Shown here one piece after another: positions 1 through 8,882 of a stretch of 64,000 nucleotides of DNA. Position numbers and translations under genes: made by a program. Position 1 is the first letter of the stretch, and each line of letters opens with the position of its first letter. The notes under the pieces are model-generated. The model was not told where the DNA came from and did not search any database. It saw only the letters and a program-made list of their open reading frames with translations. Source of the DNA: Actinoallomurus sp050942425. GTDB taxonomy: Bacteria; Actinomycetota; Actinomycetes; Streptosporangiales; Streptosporangiaceae. The stretch spans positions 496,001 to 560,000 of the forward strand of contig NZ_CP192063.1 of NCBI RefSeq assembly GCF_050942425.1. Direction: 5' to 3'.

Positions 1-1214
1 AAGCTAGTAGAAACGACTTGATTGATCGTGGGTGAGGTGCTTGGGGCCCAGTGGATGGGTTGTTCTTGGTTGAAGGTGGTTCCGCCGAGGTAGACGGCGG
101 TGATGGTGTGTTGGCCTGGGGTGAGGGTGGAGGTGGTGAGGGTGGCGGGTTGTGTGGTGCTGTTGAAGAAGGCGGTGCCGATGACGGTGTTGCCGTCTTT
201 GAAGGCGACGTTTCCTTGGGGGGTGAGGGTGCCGCTGGTTTGCTGGACGATCGCGGTGAGGGTGACCGGTTCTCCGTTTCTGGCGGGGTTGTTGTTGGAG
301 GTGAGGGTCGTGGTGGTCGGGCGGTCGTCGGGGAGTTGGATCAGGGTGGGGGGCTGGCTGGTGGCGCCGGTGATGGTGATGGCGTTGTTGAGGGTGAACA
401 GGCGGCCTATGGGGTTGGCTCGGGTGTTGACGTTGATGGCGTTGGCGGCGATGAGGTTGCCGCGGAAGGTGGCGAAGGTGTTGAGCGTGGCGGAGTCGCT
501 GATCGCCCAGTAGAGGTTGTTGGCCTGGGCGCCTCCGGTAAGGGTGATGGTGCTGGACATGGCGGCGCTGAGGGTGGCGGCTTTGAAGACGAAGATGGCG
601 TCGGGGTTGGCTTGGGCGTCCAGGGTGAGGGTTCCGTTGATCTGGAAGTTGCCGGTGGTGGAGTCGTAGACGCCGGGGGTTCTGGTGGTGTTTCCCAGTT
701 CCGCGGGCAAGGTGGCGTTCGGTGTCATCGCCGCGAGGTTGTTGTAGGCGGTCACGACGTCGGCTTTGGCGTTGGCCGCGGTGGAGTCGCCGGCGTGGGT
801 GTTGCCGGTGATGGTGCCGGGCGGGAAGCCGGTGACGGTGGAGCCGGGGCTCACCCCGAGGTCTCCGATGACCGTGGTGAGATTGGTGTTGCTGACGCTT
901 GATCCCGCCAGGACCGCGAACGGCGCCGCATTACCAATACTCACCGGCTGGGCCTGAGCACTTCCCGGTGTCATGGCGATGGCGCCCATCGAGAGAACGG
1001 CCGTCAGCGCGACGGACAGCCAGGAACGAGCGCTGTTTCGTGAGCTACGCGGGCGCCGGGCATCGTCCACGGCCGCGCATTTCCTCCAGGGGCGTACGCT
1101 GCTGCGGTTCGCTGCTGATTCCCGAGTTTCCGGACGCTGCTGAGCATTCACCCCATGCTCCAGCGCGGTCGAGCCGACCGCGTTATCGGATGCGTCGCTA
1201 CGGAACATCGACAT
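1..1214 (-). CDS. Secreted ice-binding-like (DUF3494) protein with Ig-like domain, partial at window edge
   Basis: This gene reads leftward and runs off the window, leaving about 404 visible codons. The ATG at 1214 has a GAGGAG ribosome site 9 bases upstream. A charged leader of about 62 residues precedes the hydrophobic stretch WLSVALTAVLSMGAIAM and an AQA signal-peptidase site near residue 88. The mature part starts VSIGNAAPFAVLAGS, the start of the DUF3494 ice-binding-like beta-solenoid. The family includes true antifreeze proteins but also adhesins and unknowns. A bacterial Ig-like domain (TTTTLTSNNNPARNGEP) follows. Past residue 395 the protein continues as SPTINQVVSTS, unlike its twin at 1531, which ends soon after that point. 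The mature region is an inverted copy of 1656-2574. Ice binding is possible but not shown. Confidence 0.8.
   Translation of the reverse strand, partial: MSMFRSDASDNAVGSTALEHGVNAQQRPETRESAANRSSVRPWRKCAAVDDARRPRSSRNSARSWLSVALTAVLSMGAIAMTPGSAQAQPVSIGNAAPFAVLAGSSVSNTNLTTVIGDLGVSPGSTVTGFPPGTITGNTHAGDSTAANAKADVVTAYNNLAAMTPNATLPAELGNTTRTPGVYDSTTGNFQINGTLTLDAQANPDAIFVFKAATLSAAMSSTITLTGGAQANNLYWAISDSATLNTFATFRGNLIAANAINVNTRANPIGRLFTLNNAITITGATSQPPTLIQLPDDRPTTTTLTSNNNPARNGEPVTLTAIVQQTSGTLTPQGNVAFKDGNTVIGTAFFNSTTQPATLTTSTLTPGQHTITAVYLGGTTFNQEQPIHWAPSTSPTINQVVSTS
30..948. repeat. Left arm of 919-bp inverted repeat
   Basis: This stretch is the reverse complement of 1656-2574. Two different reading frames across 852 bases of it translate identically in both arms, so the arms are essentially identical. 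Identity stops at base 29 on one side (A/G mismatch) and just after 948 on the other, where the two signal-peptide regions begin. The arms hold the mature coding parts of two divergent ice-binding-like genes. The 707 bases between them hold the two unrelated N-terminal regions and promoters. Confidence 0.95.
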
Positions 1215-1530
1215 GTGACACAACTCCTCAAAGCCTCGTGCCGGAGCTCGCACAGCCACGATCAGGGCGTGAAATATCGCGCGAATGTCAGAACTCGGCC
1301 GCGAGCCGTCACCACGTGCGACGATTGTGTGCGCTTAGAACGGTAGCAAGTGCGCGTTTTAGCCGATCAACGAAGACTCCAGTTGATGGGCTTTTTTGTG
1401 CGAACCTTACCCCTCCATGTCCATGCGCGTTACTTACTTAAAGGTTTTAACTCGATATCTTGAGCTGAGCGTGCCAGCGGCGGCTCTGCTCGGCGTGTCG
1501 AATCGCTGGCCGTAAATAGGGGGAAATGGT
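1215..1530. promoter_or_regulatory. Divergent intergenic region between the two ice-binding-like genes
   Basis: These 316 bases must hold promoters for both divergent genes. Ribosome sites are clear at each end: GAGGAG for the left gene and AGGGGG for the right. The stretch is somewhat richer in A and T than its surroundings around 1420-1460. I could not pick out convincing -35/-10 pairs or an operator. Confidence 0.5.
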
Positions 1531-2631
1531 ATGGCATTTACTGATTTCCGCACATTGCTTGCATCGAAGGCACGCCTCTCGTTGGCAGCGCCTCTGGCGG
1601 CCCTTCTCGTCACGACCGTCGCCGGCGCAACGCAGAGCAACGTCGTCAAGGTACGGCCGGTGAGTATTGGTAATGCGGCGCCGTTCGCGGTCCTGGCGGG
1701 ATCAAGCGTCAGCAACACCAATCTCACCACGGTCATCGGAGACCTCGGGGTGAGCCCCGGCTCCACCGTCACCGGCTTCCCGCCCGGCACCATCACCGGC
1801 AACACCCACGCCGGCGACTCCACCGCGGCCAACGCCAAAGCCGACGTCGTGACCGCCTACAACAACCTCGCGGCGATGACACCGAACGCCACCTTGCCCG
1901 CGGAACTGGGAAACACCACCAGAACCCCCGGCGTCTACGACTCCACCACCGGCAACTTCCAGATCAACGGAACCCTCACCCTGGACGCCCAAGCCAACCC
2001 CGACGCCATCTTCGTCTTCAAAGCCGCCACCCTCAGCGCCGCCATGTCCAGCACCATCACCCTTACCGGAGGCGCCCAGGCCAACAACCTCTACTGGGCG
2101 ATCAGCGACTCCGCCACGCTCAACACCTTCGCCACCTTCCGCGGCAACCTCATCGCCGCCAACGCCATCAACGTCAACACCCGAGCCAACCCCATAGGCC
2201 GCCTGTTCACCCTCAACAACGCCATCACCATCACCGGCGCCACCAGCCAGCCCCCCACCCTGATCCAACTCCCCGACGACCGCCCGACCACCACGACCCT
2301 CACCTCCAACAACAACCCCGCCAGAAACGGAGAACCGGTCACCCTCACCGCGATCGTCCAGCAAACCAGCGGCACCCTCACCCCCCAAGGAAACGTCGCC
2401 TTCAAAGACGGCAACACCGTCATCGGCACCGCCTTCTTCAACAGCACCACACAACCCGCCACCCTCACCACCTCCACCCTCACCCCAGGCCAACACACCA
2501 TCACCGCCGTCTACCTCGGCGGAACCACCTTCAACCAAGAACAACCCATCCACTGGGCCCCAAGCACCTCACCCGCAATCCTCGTGCGGACCACCTCCGA
2601 CCAGCCCGTCGCCGAGGAAGTGCACTCCTAG
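1531..2631 (+). CDS. Secreted ice-binding-like (DUF3494) protein with Ig-like domain
   Basis: The product is 366 aa. ATG 1531 follows AGGGGG at 7-base spacing. The N-terminus (residues 1-35) is a signal-like segment with hydrophobic LSLAAPLAALLVTTVAGA. Residues about 43-250 form a DUF3494 ice-binding-like domain with the family's GDLGVSPGSTVTGFPPG and TLDAQANPDAIFVFKAAT signatures. Residues about 255-345 form a bacterial Ig-like domain (VTLTAIVQQTSGTLTPQGNVAFKDG-type). The last 15 or so residues (RTTSDQPVAEEVHS) replace the further Ig-type sequence seen in the divergent twin, so this copy looks shortened at the C-terminus. The mature domain is identical to the twin but the signal region is unrelated. 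Its role is cell-surface or extracellular; antifreeze activity is inference from the family. Confidence 0.85.
   Translation: MAFTDFRTLLASKARLSLAAPLAALLVTTVAGATQSNVVKVRPVSIGNAAPFAVLAGSSVSNTNLTTVIGDLGVSPGSTVTGFPPGTITGNTHAGDSTAANAKADVVTAYNNLAAMTPNATLPAELGNTTRTPGVYDSTTGNFQINGTLTLDAQANPDAIFVFKAATLSAAMSSTITLTGGAQANNLYWAISDSATLNTFATFRGNLIAANAINVNTRANPIGRLFTLNNAITITGATSQPPTLIQLPDDRPTTTTLTSNNNPARNGEPVTLTAIVQQTSGTLTPQGNVAFKDGNTVIGTAFFNSTTQPATLTTSTLTPGQHTITAVYLGGTTFNQEQPIHWAPSTSPAILVRTTSDQPVAEEVHS
1656..2574. repeat. Right arm of 919-bp inverted repeat
   Basis: This is the partner of 30-948. The start lies exactly where the mature ice-binding-like domain begins (GCCGGTGAGTATTGG) and the end lies inside the Ig-like domain, at CCTCACCC. 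Both ends fall within coding sequence. That fits gene conversion or inverted duplication between paralogues better than insertion of a mobile element. No target duplication or transposase is visible. Confidence 0.95.
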
Positions 2632-2641
2632 CACGCCCGGG

Positions 2642-5600
2642 TTGTCGACAGCTCGGATGCCAAGCACCTCGATGCCGCCGCGCATCACCACTCCGCTGGA
2701 CGTACCAAGGACCAATGAATTGAGCAGATCTAAGGTGCGAGACGGCGCGAACAGGCGAAGGCTGGGGCGCGGGCGGTGCCTGAGGCTCTGGATCGCTCGC
2801 GCGACCAGTCTGGTCGTCCTGCTCGGTCTGCTCCAGGGCGTTTCCAGTCCTTCGCACGCGTCCGCACCCAAGCCTGCTGGGCACGTTCCTCAGGTCGCGA
2901 GTGGTTCGCAGACAGCACCGGCAGCGTCGTTGAGAAACGCACCCGTCGCCAAGTCCGCCGACATGCGCTCAGCCCTGCCCGTACCACCTCCGAGAAACGG
3001 TCGAATTGCCAAGAGCGGGGCCCGCGCTCGTAGAGCAACGTGTCCACCGACGTCGGTCATTTGTATCGAGAACAGCCTTCCCGGAAACCCGCCCAGCCAA
3101 TGGGATGTCTCCGGATCAGGTTCCCCGAATATCCAGGGATATGCCACTCAAATGAGTGTCGCCCAAGGGGAGACCGTACAATTCAAGGTGCTGACTCCCG
3201 CGACCGCCTATCACGTGGACATCTATCGCATGGGCTACTACGGCGGCATGGGAGCTCGCCTCATCGCTACGGTTCAGCCGTCCGCCGCTCTGCCGCAGAC
3301 GCAGCCGAACTGTCTGACCGACAGCACGACCGGCTTGATCGACTGTGGCAACTGGGCGGTATCGGCCTCATGGGCTGTGCCGGCGAGCGCGGTCTCCGGC
3401 GTCTACATCGCGAAGCTGGTGCGTGACGACGTGACCGGTGAGGCCAGCCATATCGTCTTCGTCGTCCGGGACGACACACGTCACTCGGATTTTCTGGTGC
3501 AGACGTCTGACGCCACGTGGCAGGCGTACAACTCCTACGGCGGCAACAGCCTCTATACAGGTGCCCCGGCGGGCCGGGCGTTCAAGGTGAGCTACAACCG
3601 TCCGTTCAATACCCGGGACAGCTCTGTGTACAGCTGGTTCTTCGATTCCGAATATCCGATGGTCAGATGGCTCGAGGCGAACGCGTTCGACGTGAGCTAT
3701 ACCACCGACGTGGATACCGCCATGCGGCCGGCGGAGATTCTCGAGCACAAGGTCTTCATGTCCTCCGGCCATGACGAATACTGGTCCAACGAGATGCGGA
3801 CCAACGTGCAGAACGCTCGCGACAATGGTGTGAACCTCACCTTCTTCTCCGGAAACGAGAGCTTCTGGAAGACCAGGTGGGAGAACAGCATCGCGGACGG
3901 CACCTCGTTCAGGACGCTCGTCTGCTACAAGGAGACGCTCGCGAACATGAGGCTCGATCCGACTTCGACGTGGACCGGGACGTGGCGCGATCCGCGTTTC
4001 TCCCCGCCGGCGGACGGAGGGCGACCGGAGAACGCACTGACAGGCACGCTGTTCATGGTCAACGGGGTCGCCAACGATTCGATGCAGGTCCCCGCTGCGT
4101 ACAGCGACATGCGGTTGTGGCGCAACACGTCGATCGTCAATCTTCCTCCCGGCCAGGCGGCGACCTTTCCCGCAGGTACGCTGGGGTACGAGTGGGACGA
4201 GGCTCCCGACGACGCCACCGCACCGCCCGGACTGGTCAGGTACTCGAGTACGACCGTGAGCAAGGCCACCACATTCCTGCTCGACTACGGGGGCCAATAC
4301 GGCGCGGGGACCGCCACACACAGCCTGACGCTTTACCGGGCTCCCAGCGGAGCGCTCGTCTTCGGAGCGGGAACCACCCAGTGGGCGTGGGGGCTCGACG
4401 CAGTCCACGATCGGGCCGGAAGCCCCACCGACATCAATATGCAGCAGGCGACGGTCAACCTCTTCGCTGACATGGGCACTCAGCCGGCCAGCCTCCAGCC
4501 CGGCCTGGTGCCGGCGACCCAGTCGACGGACACGTCTCCACCGACGTCAACGATCACCAATCCGTCGAGTGGTGCCGGTCTGGCCCTGGGAAGGGCGGTC
4601 ACTATTCAGGGAACGGCCAGCGATACCGGGGGCGGCGTCGTCGGAGGTGTGGAAGTCTCGTTCGACGGCACACGATGGTTCGAGGCGACCGGCCGAAGCA
4701 CCTGGCAGTACCAATGGACGCCCACCACCAATGGACCCGTGACGATCAGCGTTCGCGCAGTCGACGATATCGGCAACCTCCAGACGAATCCGACCACAGT
4801 GAATGTGACCGTAGGCGGGACATGTTGCACGCTTTGGTCGTCGACGACTGTCCCGGACGTGGATTCGAGCAACGATACCCAGTCCTTGGAAGTAGGGGTG
4901 AAGTTCAAGGCCACCGCCTCTGGCCAGATCACCGGGGTCAGGTTCTACAAGGGCGCGGCCAACACGGGGACGCACGTCGGCCATATATGGAGTTCTACCG
5001 GGACGCTACTCGCAGAAGCAACCTTTACCAATGAAACAGCAAGCGGCTGGCAGCAGGTGAATTTCTCCACCCCGGTGGACGTCAGTGCTAACACCACGTA
5101 TGTCGCGTCTTATCATACGCCGGGCCATTATGCCATGTCGCGGCCGTACTTCACAAATGCATATAACAACTATCCTTTGACGGCGCCGGCGAGCGCTGAT
5201 TCCGGCGGGAATGGTGTGTATGCCTACGGTGCCTCGAACACGTTCCCCACGGGGAGTTACCAGGCCACCAATTACTGGGTCGACGTGGTGTACACGCCAA
5301 CGTCCAGCCTGTGGGACAGTACGGCGGTGCCGGCCGTCCAGTCGAATCCCGATACTTCGCCGGTCACCGTCGGGGTGAAGTTCACGGCGTCTGCGAACGG
5401 TTCCATCAGTGGTATCCGGTTCTTCAAGGGTTCGCTGAATACGGGGACTCACGTGGGTAGTTTGTGGAGTTCGAGTGGGACGTTGCTGGCGAGTGCGACC
5501 TTCAGTGGTGAGTCGGCGTCGGGCTGGCAGCAGGTGAACTTCTCCTCTCCGGTGGCGGTGACGGCGAATACGACGTATGTCGCGTCTTATTTCACGTCGT

Positions 5601-6268
5601 CGGGTTATTATTCTGTGACGCAGGCGTATTTCACCAGTGCGTACGTCAATGGTCCTTTGACGGCGCCGGCGAGCGCTGATTCCGGCGGGAATGGTGTGTA
5701 TGCCTACGGTGCCGCGAACACGTTCCCCACGGGGAGTTACCAGTCCACCAATTACTGGGTCGACGTGGTGTACACGCCAACGTCCAGCCTGTGGGACAAC
5801 ACGGCGGTTCCGGCCGTCCAGTCGAATCCCGATACTTCGCCGGTCACCGTCGGGGTGAAGTTCACGGCGTCTGCGAACGGTTCCATCAGTGGTATCCGGT
5901 TCTTCAAGGGTTCGCTGAATACGGGGACTCACGTGGGTGGTTTGTGGAGTTCGAGTGGGACGTTGCTGGCGAGTGCGACCTTCAGTGGTGAGTCGGCGTC
6001 GGGCTGGCAGCAGGTGAACTTCTCCTCTCCGGTGGCGGTGACGGCGAATACGACGTATGTCGCGTCTTATTTCACGTCGTCGGGTTATTATTCTGTGACG
6101 CAGGCGTATTTCACCAGTGCGTACGTCAATGGTCCTTTGACCGCGCCGGCGAGCGCTGATTCCGGCGGGAATGGTGTGTATGCCTACGGTGCCTCGAACA
6201 CGTTCCCCACGGGCAGCTACCAAGCCACCAACTACTGGGTCGACGTGGTGTTCGCAGGATCGAGTTAG
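2642..6268 (+). CDS. Large secreted protein: N,N-dimethylformamidase-beta-like domain, Ig-like domain and three DUF4082 repeats
   Basis: The product is up to 1208 aa. The start is uncertain: TTG 2642, ATG 2657 or GTG 2735 are all in frame, and none has a strong ribosome site. A signal sequence lies near residues 46-75 (ARATSLVVLLGLLQGVSS...ASA). Residues about 130-615 match the secreted dimethylformamidase-beta-subunit-like family (DUF6605 type), with YRMGYYGG, WQAYNSYGG and GHDEYWS motifs. Residues about 635-730 are a bacterial Ig-like domain. Residues about 735-1208 are three DUF4082 modules (GVKFTASANGSISGIRFFKG), the last two nearly identical over a 480-bp period. DUF4082 modules are usual extracellular add-ons in actinobacteria. 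It is probably a secreted enzyme or carbohydrate-binding protein; the substrate is unknown. Confidence 0.85.
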   Translation: MSTARMPSTSMPPRITTPLDVPRTNELSRSKVRDGANRRRLGRGRCLRLWIARATSLVVLLGLLQGVSSPSHASAPKPAGHVPQVASGSQTAPAASLRNAPVAKSADMRSALPVPPPRNGRIAKSGARARRATCPPTSVICIENSLPGNPPSQWDVSGSGSPNIQGYATQMSVAQGETVQFKVLTPATAYHVDIYRMGYYGGMGARLIATVQPSAALPQTQPNCLTDSTTGLIDCGNWAVSASWAVPASAVSGVYIAKLVRDDVTGEASHIVFVVRDDTRHSDFLVQTSDATWQAYNSYGGNSLYTGAPAGRAFKVSYNRPFNTRDSSVYSWFFDSEYPMVRWLEANAFDVSYTTDVDTAMRPAEILEHKVFMSSGHDEYWSNEMRTNVQNARDNGVNLTFFSGNESFWKTRWENSIADGTSFRTLVCYKETLANMRLDPTSTWTGTWRDPRFSPPADGGRPENALTGTLFMVNGVANDSMQVPAAYSDMRLWRNTSIVNLPPGQAATFPAGTLGYEWDEAPDDATAPPGLVRYSSTTVSKATTFLLDYGGQYGAGTATHSLTLYRAPSGALVFGAGTTQWAWGLDAVHDRAGSPTDINMQQATVNLFADMGTQPASLQPGLVPATQSTDTSPPTSTITNPSSGAGLALGRAVTIQGTASDTGGGVVGGVEVSFDGTRWFEATGRSTWQYQWTPTTNGPVTISVRAVDDIGNLQTNPTTVNVTVGGTCCTLWSSTTVPDVDSSNDTQSLEVGVKFKATASGQITGVRFYKGAANTGTHVGHIWSSTGTLLAEATFTNETASGWQQVNFSTPVDVSANTTYVASYHTPGHYAMSRPYFTNAYNNYPLTAPASADSGGNGVYAYGASNTFPTGSYQATNYWVDVVYTPTSSLWDSTAVPAVQSNPDTSPVTVGVKFTASANGSISGIRFFKGSLNTGTHVGSLWSSSGTLLASATFSGESASGWQQVNFSSPVAVTANTTYVASYFTSSGYYSVTQAYFTSAYVNGPLTAPASADSGGNGVYAYGAANTFPTGSYQSTNYWVDVVYTPTSSLWDNTAVPAVQSNPDTSPVTVGVKFTASANGSISGIRFFKGSLNTGTHVGGLWSSSGTLLASATFSGESASGWQQVNFSSPVAVTANTTYVASYFTSSGYYSVTQAYFTSAYVNGPLTAPASADSGGNGVYAYGASNTFPTGSYQATNYWVDVVFAGSS
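5306..6265 (+). repeat. Two tandem 480-bp direct repeats (DUF4082 modules 2 and 3)
   Basis: Unit one is 5306-5785 and unit two 5786-6265. They are almost identical at the DNA level; for example SLWDSTAVPAVQSNPDTSPV becomes SLWDNTAVPAVQSNPDTSPV. The first module (about 4829-5305) is clearly diverged from them and one codon shorter. This is a recent tandem duplication inside a coding region and can change copy number by recombination. Confidence 0.95.
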
Positions 6269-6603
6269 CGGGCTGGAACAGCGGCGGCGCTCCCCAATAT
6301 CCGCAGCGTGACCCACTGTTCCTTGCGCCGGGGTGGTCAAACGTGCTCTTAGTCGCGGTCACAATGCGCGATTGGTCAACGACGGAATGCGGATATTGAC
6401 TGAACGGGCGAAGATCGCTAACGTCCGGTTCGCGCATCGTCTGCTTTGAATCATTGGCGCCATGACGGCATTGTCGAGCAGGGAGATTTCGCCGATCCGG
6501 CGGCGCAGATCACATATCGACTGAACGGGAGCGCGACATCAAGGAACGTTCTCTACTCGCCCACGCGACGATTCGACATCCTCTCTTCGCTGTCGCCGCT
6601 CTC
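6269..6603. other. Intergenic stretch with no gene seen
   Basis: There are 335 bases between the DUF4082 protein and the beta-helix protein. The last 60-130 bases are open in the frame of the downstream gene and may encode the real start of its signal peptide (see the next entry). I see no clear terminator hairpin or promoter. Confidence 0.5.
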
Positions 6604-7689
6604 ATGTTCGTCGCCTCCATCCTTGTCGTCGGCGTCTCTGGCGGTGCTGAATCCCGTGCTCGGACGAAGGCTGCAGGCGTCTCGGCCATCGAGGCGCGGC
6701 CTAACGACGGCTCGGGATATTGGCCGGACTTCTCCAACACGGGCTACGCCAACACTCCGGCCAATGCTGGCGGCCTGGGCTTGGGTGCGTATCCAGGAGG
6801 CCTTACCGACTATGCGTCGAGTATGAGCGCCGACAAGCCATTGACGCTTGATTACCCGGACAACAGTGTCATCTCCTTCACGCACTTTTTTGCTGGCAAG
6901 GTATATATCTACGGCGACAATCTCACGTTCGTCGGCTGTTTGTTCGAGGGCACCGATCCCAACGATAATCTTGTACAGATATACTCCGACAGCAACATCA
7001 AGTTCCTGTACTCGACGTTCAAGCCCAACTCCTACTCGATGCCGCCCGGTAATGATGGCACCGTCTCGTCGTCGCATTCCAAGCCTGGTACGCCTTTCGA
7101 CAAGTCCTGGCAGTTGTCCACGACGATGAAGGAAGCCGTTGCGGTCATGGACCACAACGACATCTGGGGCAACGCGGGTATGGAGATGGTCACGGGCTTC
7201 CCGGGGCGCCCATCGACCTGGACTAACAACTACATCCACGATATGACCGATACGTCGCACGACGTATATCACCATGACGGCATAGGGCCGCAGAGCGAAG
7301 GTGATGGCGGCCCCATGATCGTCGACCACAACACCCTGGCCTCGCTCGGCAACACCAACGCCCTGGCCCTCCAGGGCGGCGGTGTCTATGATCACATTTC
7401 ATTTACGAACAACTATGTTTCCGGCTGGGGTTATGCCGTGCATATCGGCGACGTCGACAACGCCACCAACATCACCGTCACCGGAAATATCTTCTCGGCT
7501 GAGCTTGAGCAGTTGTACGGCTTCTTGTACGGCAATATCTGGGGTGGGTCGGCTCGCGGCTCCACCTGGCGTGGCAATCTCATTCAAGCTCGTTCCGGGG
7601 ACGACAACCACACCTACTCGGCGGCCGACAACGGCAGATATCTATGGCCGACCGACGCTGTAAGCCATACCACCGACTACACAGGTTGA
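6604..7689 (+). CDS. Secreted right-handed beta-helix protein
   Basis: The product is 361 aa from ATG 6604. The sequence is full of Asn/Gly-rich turns such as DHNDIWGNAGMEM, TNNYIHDM, DHNTLASLG and TNNYVSGWGYAVHIG, the repeating pattern of a parallel beta-helix as in pectate lyases and mannuronan epimerases. HHDGI and the NTNALALQGG turns resemble polysaccharide-active members. ATG 6604 gives MFVASILVVGVSGG, a hydrophobic core without a basic N-region and with no ribosome site. The frame stays open upstream to 6466 and encodes KERSLLAHATIRHPLFAVAAL just before the ATG, which would make a normal signal peptide, but it has no ATG, GTG or TTG. An ATC at 6538 follows GGGAG. The true start is therefore unclear. 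It is probably extracellular and polysaccharide-related. Confidence 0.75.
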   Translation: MFVASILVVGVSGGAESRARTKAAGVSAIEARPNDGSGYWPDFSNTGYANTPANAGGLGLGAYPGGLTDYASSMSADKPLTLDYPDNSVISFTHFFAGKVYIYGDNLTFVGCLFEGTDPNDNLVQIYSDSNIKFLYSTFKPNSYSMPPGNDGTVSSSHSKPGTPFDKSWQLSTTMKEAVAVMDHNDIWGNAGMEMVTGFPGRPSTWTNNYIHDMTDTSHDVYHHDGIGPQSEGDGGPMIVDHNTLASLGNTNALALQGGGVYDHISFTNNYVSGWGYAVHIGDVDNATNITVTGNIFSAELEQLYGFLYGNIWGGSARGSTWRGNLIQARSGDDNHTYSAADNGRYLWPTDAVSHTTDYTG

Positions 7690-7771
7690 GTCAGAGCCGC
7701 TCGACGCCTGGCCGACCTCCTCGAAGCGGCTCGAATCGCGTCGGCGGCGGCCCGCAGAAGGCGACCGACTC

Positions 7772-8746
7772 TCAGGATGAGACTTCGTAGCGGGTGGCGA
7801 TCGCGGCGGCGCGGTTGCGCAGGGAGGTGCGCAACCACCGCGGGGCCAGGGCTTCCGCGTCCGTGCCGAGCTGCCACAGCGCCCATTCGGCGTGCCTCGG
7901 ATCTTGGAAGGTCACCTCCAGCCGCAGCCAGCCGTCTGAGTCGGCTCCTTCGGCGAGGACGGCCAGCGCGGTACCCAGCAGTTCCTCCCGCCGTACCGGG
8001 TCCACCCGTACCTGCACGGCGACTTGGTCGCCTCCGGTCCGGAACTGCGTGCTGCGTTCCTGCCAGGCTCGGTCCAGATCGACCCGGTCTGGTCGCTGTG
8101 CGGGTTCGGCGAGTTCCGTGGCGGCCAAGATCCGCGACAGCCGGTAGGTGCGGTCCGCGCCAGACCTCGTGGCCAGCAAGTAGCCCCGGTCGCGTATGGT
8201 GACCAGGCCGATCGGGTCCACCGTGCGCCATTTCGGGGTCTGGTCCGCGGCCGCGTAGTGGATCTGCAGCTTGTGTCCGGCGAACACCGCGCGCAGGACC
8301 TCGGCCGCTATGGCGTCAGACACCTCCTCAGCGACCAGCCGACGCGACAGAAGGTCGGTCTCCGGGTCGATGAGCAATCGCTCGGCCGCGCCGGCCGCGG
8401 TGTCCCGATAGCTTTCGGGCAGCGCGTCAACCACCTTGAGCATCGCCGAAGCGAGCGCCGAACCGAGGCCGAAGGCCTGCGCGCCGCGCCGCGATCCGGC
8501 GACCAGCAGGGCAAGGGCCTCGTCGGGGTTCAGTCCGGTGAGCTCAGTCCGGAAACCGGGCAACAACGCGAAACCGCCGTGCCGGCCGCGTTCGGCGTAG
8601 ACCGGGACGCCGGCCGCGGACAGCGCCTCGATGTCGCGCAGCACGGTACGGGTGGACACCTCCAGCTCGCGGGCCAGCGTGGCCGCGGACAGCCGACCGT
8701 GCTGCCGCAGCAGCAGCACCAGGGAGACCAGCCGGTCGGCGCGCAT
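7772..8746 (-). CDS. WYL-domain transcriptional regulator (YafY/DeoR-like)
   Basis: The product is 324 aa. Residues 1-60 form a winged helix-turn-helix (MRADRLVSLVLLLRQHGRLS, then TRTVLRDIEALSAAGVPVYAERGRHGGF). Residues about 145-225 are the WYL domain, with the hydrophobic core around LQIHYAAADQTPKWRTVDPIGLV and RGYLLATRSG. The last 90 residues form the WYL C-terminal extension. WYL proteins sense ligands, often nucleic acids, and act as repressors or activators. The gene is divergent from a RidA-family gene across 136 bases that hold a perfect palindrome, so it probably controls that gene and itself. Confidence 0.9.
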   Translation of the reverse strand: MRADRLVSLVLLLRQHGRLSAATLARELEVSTRTVLRDIEALSAAGVPVYAERGRHGGFALLPGFRTELTGLNPDEALALLVAGSRRGAQAFGLGSALASAMLKVVDALPESYRDTAAGAAERLLIDPETDLLSRRLVAEEVSDAIAAEVLRAVFAGHKLQIHYAAADQTPKWRTVDPIGLVTIRDRGYLLATRSGADRTYRLSRILAATELAEPAQRPDRVDLDRAWQERSTQFRTGGDQVAVQVRVDPVRREELLGTALAVLAEGADSDGWLRLEVTFQDPRHAEWALWQLGTDAEALAPRWLRTSLRNRAAAIATRYEVSS

Positions 8747-8766
8747 GCGAAGACGCTACCGAAATA

Positions 8767-8785
8767 CACGACACAGGATGTCGTG
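8767..8785. promoter_or_regulatory. Palindromic operator candidate between WYL regulator and RidA gene
   Basis: CACGACA, a 5-base spacer CAGGA, and TGTCGTG form a perfect 7+7 inverted repeat. It sits 20 bases upstream of the WYL regulator start and about 100 bases upstream of the RidA start. A second palindrome with the same 5-base spacer lies in front of the other WYL regulator in this window (31618-31642). It is therefore a likely self-regulatory WYL site. Confidence 0.65.
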
Positions 8786-8882
8786 ATTTGCCGGGAGGCT
8801 TGTCGACACGTCGCCAGAGACGGTGGCTACCGAGCCGATCGACGTACGTGATTTCGACGAATCGAATGGAGCTGATGCGGCA

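Noticed and set aside
51..902. 283-codon plus-strand frame at the left end
   Set aside because: It is antisense to the partial ice-binding-like gene, and its sequence (Gly/Val/Glu only) is typical of a reverse-strand shadow. The same false frame occurs at 1702-2553 because of the inverted repeat.
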